From assembly GCF_003426815.1 (NCBI RefSeq), contig NZ_QKYK01000006.1, forward strand, positions 1 to 64,000: 64,000 bases of DNA. The letters run 5' to 3'. Below are positions 17,853 through 25,950 of the stretch, piece by piece; position 1 is the stretch's first letter; each line of letters opens with the position of its first letter. Below the pieces are notes generated by a model. That model had not been told where the DNA came from. It made no database searches and saw only the letters and a program-made list of their open reading frames with translations. Source of the DNA: Desertimonas flava. GTDB taxonomy: Bacteria; Actinomycetota; Acidimicrobiia; Acidimicrobiales; Ilumatobacteraceae. The translations under genes were made by a program, and so were the position numbers.

Positions 17853-17889
17853 CTGCCGGGATCATCCCGTCAGGTTGCGGGGCAGGGGG

Positions 17890-18678
17890 TCAATCGTCGC
17901 CGCCATGGTCGTCGTGGTCGTCGTCGCCACCGCCGGGCCCGCGGTCGCCACCGTGATCGTCGATGGTCGTGACGGTGGAACCACCCGACGGTGTCGTGAC
18001 CACCGTGCTCGAGGTCCGATCGTCGTCATCGTCGTCGCGGTCACCGCCGTGGTCGTCCACGGTCGTCACGGTCGAGCCACTGCCGGGCGTCGTCACCGCC
18101 GAACCAACGCCCGGCGTCACTGCCGAACCACCGCCCGGCGTCGTGGCCGCCGGTCCCGAACCCATGCCCGGCGTCGTCACCGACGGGCCGTCGTCGTCCG
18201 GGCGAATCGTCGCGACGGGCACGCCATCCACGATCGCCGCATCGAATCGGACCCGATCGATCGGGGACTCGAGCCGGAGCTCGAACGTTCCGTCGTCGTC
18301 CTGCTCGAATTCGACGATCGCCCAACCCGGATGCGGTGCGAGGGCGACGACCTGGAGCCGACCGTTCACCGTGTCGACGATCACGGTGGCCGCCTCGCCG
18401 ATGACGAAGCGTTGCTGCGTCGGTGCTCCGGGCACCGGTTCTCCGACCACGACGGCCTCCCCCGGCAGGGTCAGCACCGGGCCCGGGACCGACGCCGATG
18501 TCGGGACCGAGGAGGAGGAGGAGGAGGAACCCGGCGTGGACGAGCCGGTCGACGCCGGCTGGACGATTCCCGGCAACGACGCGGGGAGGCCGGGTGAGGC
18601 GGCATTCACCGCCGCCGACGCCGAGCCGGCGGTCAAGACACCGCCGAGAGAGAGGAGCAGGATCGTTCGTGTACGCAT
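17890..18678 (-). CDS. Exported Asp/His/Gly-rich protein, paralogue of the ApbE-operon acidic protein
   Basis: 262 residues from the ATG at 18678. A signal segment (MRTRTILLLSLGGVLTAG) and a Ser/Pro-rich linker precede a conserved domain (about 89-160) sharing FxxGEAATVIVDT, then VxxLAPHPGW, then VRFDAAIVDG with the protein at 14804-15499. The tail repeats TTPG and DDHGGDRDDDDDD-type blocks, with many Asp, His and Gly residues suited to Ca2+ or transition-metal binding. It lies convergent to the histidine kinase on the far side of the two-component pair and has a promoter box matching that of its paralogue, so both are probably targets of that system. Function unknown. Confidence 0.8.
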   Translation of the reverse strand: MRTRTILLLSLGGVLTAGSASAAVNAASPGLPASLPGIVQPASTGSSTPGSSSSSSSVPTSASVPGPVLTLPGEAVVVGEPVPGAPTQQRFVIGEAATVIVDTVNGRLQVVALAPHPGWAIVEFEQDDDGTFELRLESPIDRVRFDAAIVDGVPVATIRPDDDGPSVTTPGMGSGPAATTPGGGSAVTPGVGSAVTTPGSGSTVTTVDDHGGDRDDDDDDRTSSTVVTTPSGGSTVTTIDDHGGDRGPGGGDDDHDDHGGDD

Positions 18679-18685
18679 GCCGGCG

Positions 18686-18744
18686 ACGGTATGGATCGCC
18701 CGTCGCAGCCTCGGCGCACGCAGATCCAAGGAACGTCGAAGTTC
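18686..18744 (-). promoter_or_regulatory. Promoter with response-regulator-like box (copy 2)
   Basis: The box at 18724-18744 matches copy 1 at 16 of 21 positions (ATCCAAG, CGTC, AAG and TC conserved in register). A -10-like TACCGT (minus strand, 18691-18686) lies 8 bases from the ATG at 18678. The distance from box to -10 is the same as in copy 1 (32 intervening bases). Confidence 0.65.
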
Positions 18745-18784
18745 CGTCGCAGAGTCTGCGGGCGCGCCCCTCACCGACCCGGGG

Positions 18785-19966
18785 TCACGGCAGGTCGACG
18801 TCGACCCAGACGGCGGCGTGATCGGACGCGGCGTGCCGCGCCGACGTGATCTCGTCGAAGATCGGCCACGAGGGCTTGCGCTTGGTGGTCGGTGCACCCC
18901 ACAGCCCGTCGCGGAACACCCCGCCCGCCGTGGCCCGCAACGCCAGCTCGGGAGACAGGAAGACGTAGTCGAGCCGGTTGCGCAGCGAGCACGTCTGCCA
19001 CGACCCCGGCTTGCCTCCAGCGTCGAACACGGAGAGCGAGTAGCAGTCCACGAGCGCCAGGTCCGGCCGGTACAGCGGCTCGAGCGACGGCGCGACGCCA
19101 TCAGGGGCCGTCGGCCCCTGATTGAGATCGCCGACGATGGCGACGAACCGGGCGCCCGACATGCGCAGCCGCCGGTAGATGTCGACCACCCGCTCGCACT
19201 GCCGGCGGCGCAGCGGCCCGGGGTCGCCGTCGGTCCACGACTGCGACTTGAAGTGGTTGACGATCACCCACAGCGGCTCGCCGGTGGGCCCTGTGTCGAT
19301 CTCGTACACCGGGGCGTCACGCGAGAACAGGCGTCGGTCACGCCGGGCAGGATTGGGATGACCGGTGTCGCGCTCGTCCACGTGCGAGGTCACGCTCCGG
19401 ATCGGGAACGGGGCCGTCGTGAGCAACCCGACGTCGATGCTGCGGCGGTCGTTGCCGTCGACGATCATCACGTGGCGGAAGCGGTCATGCAGCATCACGG
19501 TGTTGAAGTCGACGAGCGCCGGGCGCGCTTCCGCCTCGATCACGGCCAGGACGTCGGGGGCCAGGGTCTCGATGACCTTGGCCGTCATCCGCACGGCCAG
19601 TTCGTCGACCGGCTCGACCACCAGCTCCAGCCAGCCGATCCAATCGGCCCGCCCGGTGGCCACGATCTCCATGCCCGTCGCCGCCCTCACGACGAGGAAG
19701 TCACCGCGGTTTTCGCGCAGGACGGCGAACGCCGCGTCCTGGTTGCGGTTCAACACGACGCGTCCGTCGGGCGCGGTCACCGCGACGCCCAGCGTGAGGA
19801 GGTCGCCGATCATCGCCGCCTTGTCGGCGTCGCTGTACACGAGCTGTTGGGCGAGCCGGTTGAACCGCTCGAACGCCGCCAGCCGCATCGTGCTGTCCGG
19901 GGACGCCGGATCGAGCGCGCGGGCCCGAGCGAAGAGGTTCTCCACGTTGAACGACGCCAGTCGCAC
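18785..19966 (-). CDS. Endonuclease/exonuclease/phosphatase family protein
   Basis: 393 residues from a GTG at 19966 (an alternative GTG at 19987 adds seven residues). The EEP fold is marked by RLASFNVENLF at the start, the catalytic VIEAEA, NHFKSQ, GDLNQGP, RLDYVFLS and the terminal SDHAAVWVDV. The family covers nucleases, sphingomyelinases and inositol-phosphate phosphatases acting through a Mg2+-dependent Asp/His mechanism. No signal peptide is seen, so it is probably cytoplasmic. The start region contains a GTGTC/GACAC dyad (19974-19987). It is divergent from the manganese riboswitch with no shared function apparent. The substrate is unknown. Confidence 0.85.
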   Translation of the reverse strand: MRLASFNVENLFARARALDPASPDSTMRLAAFERFNRLAQQLVYSDADKAAMIGDLLTLGVAVTAPDGRVVLNRNQDAAFAVLRENRGDFLVVRAATGMEIVATGRADWIGWLELVVEPVDELAVRMTAKVIETLAPDVLAVIEAEARPALVDFNTVMLHDRFRHVMIVDGNDRRSIDVGLLTTAPFPIRSVTSHVDERDTGHPNPARRDRRLFSRDAPVYEIDTGPTGEPLWVIVNHFKSQSWTDGDPGPLRRRQCERVVDIYRRLRMSGARFVAIVGDLNQGPTAPDGVAPSLEPLYRPDLALVDCYSLSVFDAGGKPGSWQTCSLRNRLDYVFLSPELALRATAGGVFRDGLWGAPTTKRKPSWPIFDEITSARHAASDHAAVWVDVDLP

Positions 19967-20051
19967 CTCCGGAGTGTCGCATGACACGCCGCGGGCCGCC
20001 TGCGAATTCGGGGTGGGGCTTCGCCGCCGCCCGCACCGCTGGGTATCGTGG

Positions 20052-20165
20052 GCGGCGAACGAGGGGGAGTAGCTCTCAATCCGTCGGTCGACATGCTGGC
20101 TTCGAGGGAAGTCCGGTCGGCGGGCCCGCACGTGCGGGCGAGCGAGACCTTCGGCCGAACGACCT
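20052..20165 (+). ncRNA. yybP-ykoY manganese riboswitch
   Basis: The leader of the GDT1-family exporter carries the conserved loop GGGGGAGTAGC (about 20063-20073), the central CCGTC and GACAT elements, a GC-rich hairpin GGGCCCGCACGTGCGGGC, and the 3' signature GCGAGACCTTCGG (20142-20154). In known members the two A-rich loops dock and bind Mn2+, switching on an Mn2+ exporter. Gene context agrees. The exact ends are estimated by eye. Confidence 0.85.
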
Positions 20166-20227
20166 TGCGTCGCGGCCGGGGTCGTTGCTCTGGTCGGGTC
20201 GCAATGTCCCGATCAGAAAGCCACACC

Positions 20228-20815
20228 ATGTCGCTACGAGAACTGCTCCGGGCCTTCGGCACGGTGTTCCCGGCCGAGCTGCCGGACAAGACGATGATCG
20301 CCACGATCGTCCTCGTCGCGAGGTATCGCCGGCCCCTGTGGGTGTGGGTCGGAGCCGTCGCCGCGTTCTCGGTCCATGTCACTGTCGCCGTCGCTGCGGG
20401 CAGCGCGATCGGCCTGCTTCCCGACGCCGTGGTCGACGCCGTCGTCGCGACGCTGTTCGCGGGCGGCGCGGTGATGCTCTTCCGGGCGGCTCGCAACAGC
20501 GACGACGAGGCCACCGCCAGAGAGCTCGCCGTGATGGCCACCCCGCGCGCCGCGGTGATCGGTAGCTTCGGCCTCGTCGTCCTCGCCGAGTGGGGCGACC
20601 TCACCCAACTCGCCACGGCAGGGCTCGCGGCGCGCAGCGACTCGCCGCTGGCGACGGGAATCGGTGCCCTGCTGGCGCTGGCCTCGGTGGCTGCGCTCGC
20701 CGCGACGTTCGGTCGCCAGCTCGTCGCCCGCATCCCGATCAGCAAGATCAACTACATCGCCTCGGCCGTCTTCGCCGGCCTCGCGGTCTGGACGTTGATC
20801 GAGCTGATCGCCTGA
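20228..20815 (+). CDS. GDT1/UPF0016 (MneA-type) manganese exporter
   Basis: 195 residues with six membrane helices. The duplicated family motif E-x-x-D-[KR]-T appears as FPAELPDKTMIA (first half) and as VLAEWGDLTQLA (second half). These acidic residues line the ion path in TMEM165/GDT1 cation transporters. Bacterial members export Mn2+, and the yybP-ykoY riboswitch immediately upstream fits this role. The ATG at 20228 is chosen because AGAAAG lies 7 bases upstream; an in-frame ATG at 20204 would add eight residues. Confidence 0.9.
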   Translation: MSLRELLRAFGTVFPAELPDKTMIATIVLVARYRRPLWVWVGAVAAFSVHVTVAVAAGSAIGLLPDAVVDAVVATLFAGGAVMLFRAARNSDDEATARELAVMATPRAAVIGSFGLVVLAEWGDLTQLATAGLAARSDSPLATGIGALLALASVAALAATFGRQLVARIPISKINYIASAVFAGLAVWTLIELIA

Positions 20816-20824
20816 TCGGTGAGT

Positions 20825-22141
20825 TCAGTGCTCACCGGGACCGAGCTCGATGCTCGGGTCGAACAGCATCATGTGGGGGCCGGCGGGACCCCTGGTGGTG
20901 GCCCGCTCGACATCGGTGAAGCTCACCCATGCGCTCCCGTCGGGGTCCGATGCCGTGAGCTCCCCCGACGTCGCCGCCTCGAACAGCCAGATCCCGTAAT
21001 CGCTGTTGCGCGGCTCACCGAAGTCGGGGTCGTTGTCCCACGGCGTCAGCAACGAGTTCGAGACGTACAGGCGGCTATCGTCCGGGCTCAGGCGCAGCAT
21101 GTTGGGATGCGGCACGGCCACGGTCGAGCGGAGCTGCGGCTGGAGCGGGTCGCTGATGTCGAACCGCTGCACGGTGTTGCCGAACCAGTTCGACACGTAC
21201 AGCGACATGCCGTCGTAGGACACGAGCAGGTCGACCGGTAGCTCCAAGCCGTCGTCGGTTCCGAGCACCTCCTGGAACTCGAAGTCTCCGTCTGCGTCGT
21301 CGTCGTGGGCGTACCAGACGGTGCTGGTGCCGGGCGTGTTGATGAACGCCCGCCGCACCCCTTCCCCTGGCAGGAAGCGCACTTCGAGGGCACCACTGTT
21401 GACGCCCAGGCTGGCGGTCTGGACGACGGTCTCGCTCTGCACGTCCCAGACCGCCACCTCGTCACCGAGGCATGTGGGCTCGATGCCGGCGGCGCAGAGC
21501 GCCGGTGACCCGAACGTCGTGCTGATCGCCACCTCGGCGTCGGGCGACATCGCGAAGTCGTACATGAAGGTCGGACCGGCAGTGCCCGCCTGCCGCTCCG
21601 GTCCGGGGCCGAAGTAGCCGACGAAGTCGCCCGTACGGTCGTCGATCTCGACGATGCCGCCGGGTTGGGTGGTGTCGTTGGCGGCACCGATCATCGGGGC
21701 CAACACCCTGCCGTGCATGGCCATGACGCCGTGGGGAACGGCGTAACCGCTGTCGGCGACGAGATCCTCGTTGACGGCGCCGAGCGTCATCGTCGATCCG
21801 TCGCTGCCGATGTCGAAGACGTGGATCCGGTTCGAGAAGAGCCCGGGCACGATGAGCCGGCTCTGATCGGCCGAGTAGCCGAAGTGGTGGAGCTCGTCGC
21901 CGACGTTCGGCATGTCGACCCGGTTGACGATCTGGCCGAAGTCGGGGTGTTGTGGGTCGGCGCCGATCACGGCGACGAAGTCGGGATCGTTCTCGCTCTG
22001 GGCGATCGTGCTGACGTAGAGAAAGCGCTCGTGTACGGGCTCGCCGTGCGCCGCCGCACGCTGCGTCGCTGCTGCGAGCGCAGCCGGGGCCAGGGCGACC
22101 GCTGCCAGCGCCAGGCGGATGGTGGATCGAGTGATGATCAT
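20825..22141 (-). CDS. Exported selenium-binding protein 56/methanethiol oxidase-like protein
   Basis: 438 residues, with a strong ribosome site (GGAGGAG) before the ATG at 22141. A signal peptide (about 1-31, ending TQRAAAHG) is followed by a beta-propeller-like domain matching SELENBP1/SBP56. Family marks are PNVGDELHHFGYS, NRIHVFDI, YDFAMSPDAEVAISTTFGSP, YDGMSLYVSNWFGNTVQRFD and PHPNMLRLSPDDSRLYVSNSLL. Relatives oxidise methanethiol to H2S, formaldehyde and peroxide using copper. Here the Cys-rich segment that follows the DELHH motif in many members is replaced by SADQSRLI, so selenium binding is unlikely. Export agrees with a periplasmic methanethiol oxidase role (inference). It is divergent from a TetR regulator across an inverted repeat. 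Confidence 0.8.
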   Translation of the reverse strand: MIITRSTIRLALAAVALAPAALAAATQRAAAHGEPVHERFLYVSTIAQSENDPDFVAVIGADPQHPDFGQIVNRVDMPNVGDELHHFGYSADQSRLIVPGLFSNRIHVFDIGSDGSTMTLGAVNEDLVADSGYAVPHGVMAMHGRVLAPMIGAANDTTQPGGIVEIDDRTGDFVGYFGPGPERQAGTAGPTFMYDFAMSPDAEVAISTTFGSPALCAAGIEPTCLGDEVAVWDVQSETVVQTASLGVNSGALEVRFLPGEGVRRAFINTPGTSTVWYAHDDDADGDFEFQEVLGTDDGLELPVDLLVSYDGMSLYVSNWFGNTVQRFDISDPLQPQLRSTVAVPHPNMLRLSPDDSRLYVSNSLLTPWDNDPDFGEPRNSDYGIWLFEAATSGELTASDPDGSAWVSFTDVERATTRGPAGPHMMLFDPSIELGPGEH

Positions 22142-22220
22142 CGTGTGACTCCTCCTTCGTTGCGGCCCCACCGCACGACCTCTCGGTCGATCGACCGATT
22201 CAACGAGATTGCACCGGTCC

Positions 22221-22270
22221 GCTCGATCCGTCAAGCGCTTATTTGGTGCTTGACGGGCCGATCGAGCGCG
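22221..22270. promoter_or_regulatory. Long inverted repeat in the divergent TetR/SBP56 promoter region
   Basis: The left arm GCTCGATCCGTCAAGC (22221-22236) and right arm GCTTGACGGGCCGATCGAGC (22248-22267) pair with a 4-base bulge around an AT-containing centre. Position and symmetry suit a TetR-family operator controlling both directions. Confidence 0.6.
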
Positions 22271-22313
22271 ACCAGACTCGGGTCGGTCGAACGATCGAAT
22301 CGGAGGCGGCAGA

Positions 22314-22922
22314 ATGGAGACGTGCGTAGCCGAGGCTCGGCACCCGGACACGGCCGCGGTGATCCTCGACGCGGCGCGTCGCTGTCTGCTCGCCGAGGGC
22401 TACGCGGCCACGTCCACGCGCAAGGTGGCGAGCGAAGCCGGCGTCCCGCTGTCACAGGTGCACTACCACTTCGGCTCCAAGGGCGGGCTGATGCTCGCGG
22501 TGCTCGCGGCCGAGGACCGTCGGCGACTCGACCGTCAGTCGGCGATGTACTCGGCGGCTGAACCGCTGTGGAAGCGCTACGAGCAGGCGTGCGACTTCCT
22601 CGAGGACGACCTCGACTCGGGCTACGTGCGCGTGCTCCAGGAGATGATCGCCGCCGGGTGGTCCACGCCGGCGATCGCCGAGAAGGTGCGCGGGATGCAG
22701 CAAGGGTGGTTCGACCTGCTCACCGACGTTGCCTCGGAAGCGGCCGAGCGGCTCGGTGGGCTCGGCCCGTTCACACCTCGCGAGGTCGCGACCCTCATCG
22801 GCATCGCCTTCATCGGCGGCGAGGCCGAGATGCTGCTCGGCTTCGACCGGCAGCAGATGCCGGTTCGCGCCGCGCTGCGCCGCGTCGGCCAGATGATCCG
22901 CGCCCTCGAGGACCGAGCGTGA
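22314..22922 (+). CDS. TetR-family transcriptional regulator
   Basis: 202 residues. The N-terminal HTH (about 12-58) reads VILDAARRCLLAEGYAATS, then VASEAGVPLSQVHYHFGSK, a standard TetR DNA-binding domain. The C-terminal helical domain has no recognised ligand family. Its TGA overlaps the GTG of the hydrolase-glycosyltransferase fusion, so it is the first gene of that operon and probably senses its substrate. A long inverted repeat (22221-22270) upstream is the likely operator, shared with the divergent SBP56-like gene. Confidence 0.92.
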   Translation: METCVAEARHPDTAAVILDAARRCLLAEGYAATSTRKVASEAGVPLSQVHYHFGSKGGLMLAVLAAEDRRRLDRQSAMYSAAEPLWKRYEQACDFLEDDLDSGYVRVLQEMIAAGWSTPAIAEKVRGMQQGWFDLLTDVASEAAERLGGLGPFTPREVATLIGIAFIGGEAEMLLGFDRQQMPVRAALRRVGQMIRALEDRA

Positions 22923-25045
22923 AGGCCCGTTCCGCCGACGAGTCCGGCGTCGTCGATCGGGACGGCGTGCGCATCCACTGGGACCGCTACGGCGACGGGC
23001 CGTCGACGATCCTGCTGCTGCCGACCTGGTCGATCATCCACTCCGAGTTCTGGAAGGCCCAGGTGGGCTACCTCGCTCGGCACCTGCGCGTCGTCACGTT
23101 CGACGGCCGCGGTTGCGGTCGTTCCGGCCGGCCGGCCGATCCGGCGGCGTACACCTGCGACGACTTCGCGCTCGACGCGGTCGCCGTGCTCGATGCAGCC
23201 GGCGTCGACCGGGCAGTCGCCGTCGGCTTGTCACTCGGAGCCGCGTACGGCGTGGCCCTCGCCGCCGAGCACCCACCTCGGGTGTCCGGACTGGTGGCGA
23301 TCGGTCCCGGCCTGGCGCTCGCCCCCGGTCACGCCGAGCGCGACGTTCCATTCGACGAAGCGCTCGAGCGCAGCGACGGCTGGGCGAAGGACAACCTCTG
23401 GTACTGGCGGCGCGGTCCAGCCGAGTACCTCGACTTCCTCGAGTTCTTCGCCGCCCAGATGTACCCCGAGCCGCACTCGACGAAGGCGATCGAGGACTTC
23501 GTCGGCTGGGGCCTCGACGTCGAGCCCGAGACGCTGATCGCCGCCACGACCGGACTGGCTGCCGGACGGCCGGTGGCGCCCCGGTGCTCGCTCGTGCGCT
23601 GCCCTGTCCTCGTCGTGCACGGCGACGCCGACCGCATGGTGCCGCTCACCATCGGGCACCGGATGGCCGAGCTGACGGGCGGCCGCCTCGTCACCATCGC
23701 CGGTGGCGGACACGGGCCGATGCACCGCGATCCCGTCGTTGTCAACCGACTGATCAAGGACTTCGCCACATCGATCGAACCGGCGACCAGGCGACCCGCG
23801 CACCGCACATGGGTGCGCGCCGCCCAGCGCCCGCGTCGGGCGCTCTACCTCTCGTCGTCGATCGGTCTGGGGCACGTGCTGCGCGACGTCGCGATCGCCA
23901 ACGAGTTGCGGCGTCTCCAGCCCGACCTGCAGATCGACTGGCTCGCTCAGCATCCCGTCACCAGCGTGCTCGTCGACCGGGGCGAGCACGTTCATCCGGC
24001 GTCGGCGTGGCTCGCCAACGAATCGGAGCACATGCAGTGCGAGGCGGACGGGGCGGACGAGCACGACCTTCACGTCTTCCAGGCGATCCGCAACATGGAC
24101 GAGATCCTCGTCAACAACTTCATGGTCTTCAACGACGTGGTGACCGAGGGGCACTACGACGTCGTGATCGGCGACGAGGCGTGGGACGTCGACCACTTCC
24201 TCCACGAGAACCCCGAACTGAAGCACTTCGAGTTCGCCTGGATGACCGACTTCGTCGGCTGGCTCCCCATGCCCGACGGCGGTGAGCGGGAGTCGTTCCT
24301 CACCGCTGACTACAACGCCGAGATGATCGAGCAGCGCGCGCGGTACCGACGCCTGCGCGATCGCTCGATCTTCGTCGGCGACCCCGACGACATCGTGCCC
24401 GACACGTTCGGCCCCGGCTTACCGGCCATCCGCGAGTGGACCGAGGCAAACTTCGAGTTCGCCGGTTACATCACCGGGTTCGAGCAGATGCGGGTTGGCG
24501 ATCGTGACGCTCTGCGTGACGAGCTCGGCTACCGATCGGACGAGCGCGTCTGCATCGTCACCGTTGGCGGCTCGGGAGTGGGTGGCGATCTCCTGCGCCG
24601 CGTGATCGACGCCATTCCGGCGACACGGCGACTCGTCGACGACGTGCGATTCGTGATCGTGTGCGGCCCGCGCATCGACCCGGCCTCGTTGCCGCGGCGC
24701 AAGGGAGTGTCGTACCGCTCGTACGTGCCGAACCTCCATCGGCACCTCGCCGCTTGCGACCTCGCCGTCGTGCAGGGCGGACTGACCACGTGCATGGAGC
24801 TGACGGCGCACCAACGACCGTTCGTCTACGTGCCGCTTCGCCACCACTTCGAGCAGAACTTCCACGTGCACCACCGGCTTCAGCGCTACGGAGCCGGGCG
24901 GCGTTGCGACTACGACGAGGCGTCCGACCCCGACGGGCTGGCCAAGGTGATCGCCGACGAGATCGGTCGGGAGGTCGACTACCTGCCCGTCGACACCTCG
25001 GGCGCAGCGCGTGCCGCGGCGTCGATCGCCGAACTGGTGGCCTGA
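22919..25045 (+). CDS. Fusion of alpha/beta hydrolase and GT28/MurG-like glycosyltransferase
   Basis: 708 residues from a GTG overlapping the TetR stop. Residues 1 to about 290 are an alpha/beta hydrolase with nucleophile elbow GLSLGA (S105), acid in HGDADRM and His in GGGHGPMH. Residues about 303-708 are a GT-B glycosyltransferase. The N-lobe begins ALYLSSSIGLGHVLRDVAIA (the GxGH loop of GT28/MGDG-synthase types). The C-lobe contains VTVGGSGVGG and VVQGGLTTCMELTAHQRPF, the nucleotide-sugar-binding signature. No signal peptide is visible, so it should act in the cytoplasm. The domains are joined by a short basic linker (RRPAHRTWVRAAQRPRR) without a frameshift. The substrate is unknown; glycosylation and de-esterification of a small molecule is one possibility. 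Confidence 0.82.
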   Translation: MKARSADESGVVDRDGVRIHWDRYGDGPSTILLLPTWSIIHSEFWKAQVGYLARHLRVVTFDGRGCGRSGRPADPAAYTCDDFALDAVAVLDAAGVDRAVAVGLSLGAAYGVALAAEHPPRVSGLVAIGPGLALAPGHAERDVPFDEALERSDGWAKDNLWYWRRGPAEYLDFLEFFAAQMYPEPHSTKAIEDFVGWGLDVEPETLIAATTGLAAGRPVAPRCSLVRCPVLVVHGDADRMVPLTIGHRMAELTGGRLVTIAGGGHGPMHRDPVVVNRLIKDFATSIEPATRRPAHRTWVRAAQRPRRALYLSSSIGLGHVLRDVAIANELRRLQPDLQIDWLAQHPVTSVLVDRGEHVHPASAWLANESEHMQCEADGADEHDLHVFQAIRNMDEILVNNFMVFNDVVTEGHYDVVIGDEAWDVDHFLHENPELKHFEFAWMTDFVGWLPMPDGGERESFLTADYNAEMIEQRARYRRLRDRSIFVGDPDDIVPDTFGPGLPAIREWTEANFEFAGYITGFEQMRVGDRDALRDELGYRSDERVCIVTVGGSGVGGDLLRRVIDAIPATRRLVDDVRFVIVCGPRIDPASLPRRKGVSYRSYVPNLHRHLAACDLAVVQGGLTTCMELTAHQRPFVYVPLRHHFEQNFHVHHRLQRYGAGRRCDYDEASDPDGLAKVIADEIGREVDYLPVDTSGAARAAASIAELVA

Positions 25046-25047
25046 TC

Positions 25048-25950
25048 GTGCGGGCGCGGGCGCCGGATGCATCCGGATTCGTCAGGCGCGGCGACGTCGA
25101 GGTGTGGTGGGAACGGTTCGGGATCGGAGATCCGGCACTGTTGTTCATGGGCGCCGACACGATCGTCCACTCGCACATGTGGAAGGCGCAGCTGCCGTGG
25201 TTCTCCCGGCGGAATCTCGTGGTGGCGTTCGACCCGGTGGGCAACGGCCGCAGCAGTCGCAGCCTCGATCCAGCTGCCTACGCTGAGAGCGAGGTGCTCG
25301 CCTTCGCGCTCGCCGTGCTCGACGCCGCCGGCGTCGGGCAGGCGGTGGCCATCGGGGTCTGCACCGGCGCGGGACTCTCGCTCCAGCTCGCCGCCGGACG
25401 GCCCGACCGCGTGTGCGGCGTCGTCGCCATCAACCCCGGGATGCTGCTCGCCCCGATGCAGGAGCACCACGGATGGTCGACGTTCGACGACGTGCTCGCC
25501 GACGAGGACGGGTGGCACAAGGAGAACCGCCACTCGTGGGCGCGCGACTGGCCGGGCTACGCCCGCTTCTTCTTCGACCAGATGCTGCCGGAGCCGCACT
25601 CCACGAAACAGCACGAGGACGCGGTCGCCTGGGCCTGCTCCACGACCGCCGATGTGATGCTCGCCGGCGAGGAGTGCGGGGCGCCGACGCGTCGCGCTCC
25701 GGAGGAGGCGGCGGTGGAGCTGTGCCGCCAGGTCCGGTGCCCGGTCCTGGTGATCAACGGCGACCGCGACATGTGTCAGGACCCAGAGCGCAGCCGCCGC
25801 GTCGCCGAACTGACCGGTGGTGATCTCGTCGTGTTCGAAGGCTCCGGGCACCTGCCCCACGCGCGCGACCCGGTCCGCGTCAACCTCGAGATCGACGGCT
25901 TCCTGCGCCGGCTTGCGAGCCGTACTAATGGTCTGTCGTCGAGTTGGTGA
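25048..25950 (+). CDS. Alpha/beta hydrolase with GxCxG nucleophile elbow
   Basis: 300 residues from a GTG two bases after the fusion gene's stop. It is paralogous to that gene's hydrolase domain: HMWKAQ, DPVGNGRSS, EPHSTK and the lid region align. The nucleophile elbow is IGVCTGAG, so residue 105 is Cys rather than Ser; the acid lies in NGDRDM and His in GSGHLPH. Cys-nucleophile hydrolases exist (dienelactone-hydrolase type), so activity is plausible but the substrate is unknown. The last residues (about RTNGLSSSW) and the stop codon are supplied by an inserted-looking 157-bp element starting at 25929, so the native C-terminus may have been replaced. Confidence 0.85.
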   Translation: MRARAPDASGFVRRGDVEVWWERFGIGDPALLFMGADTIVHSHMWKAQLPWFSRRNLVVAFDPVGNGRSSRSLDPAAYAESEVLAFALAVLDAAGVGQAVAIGVCTGAGLSLQLAAGRPDRVCGVVAINPGMLLAPMQEHHGWSTFDDVLADEDGWHKENRHSWARDWPGYARFFFDQMLPEPHSTKQHEDAVAWACSTTADVMLAGEECGAPTRRAPEEAAVELCRQVRCPVLVINGDRDMCQDPERSRRVAELTGGDLVVFEGSGHLPHARDPVRVNLEIDGFLRRLASRTNGLSSSW

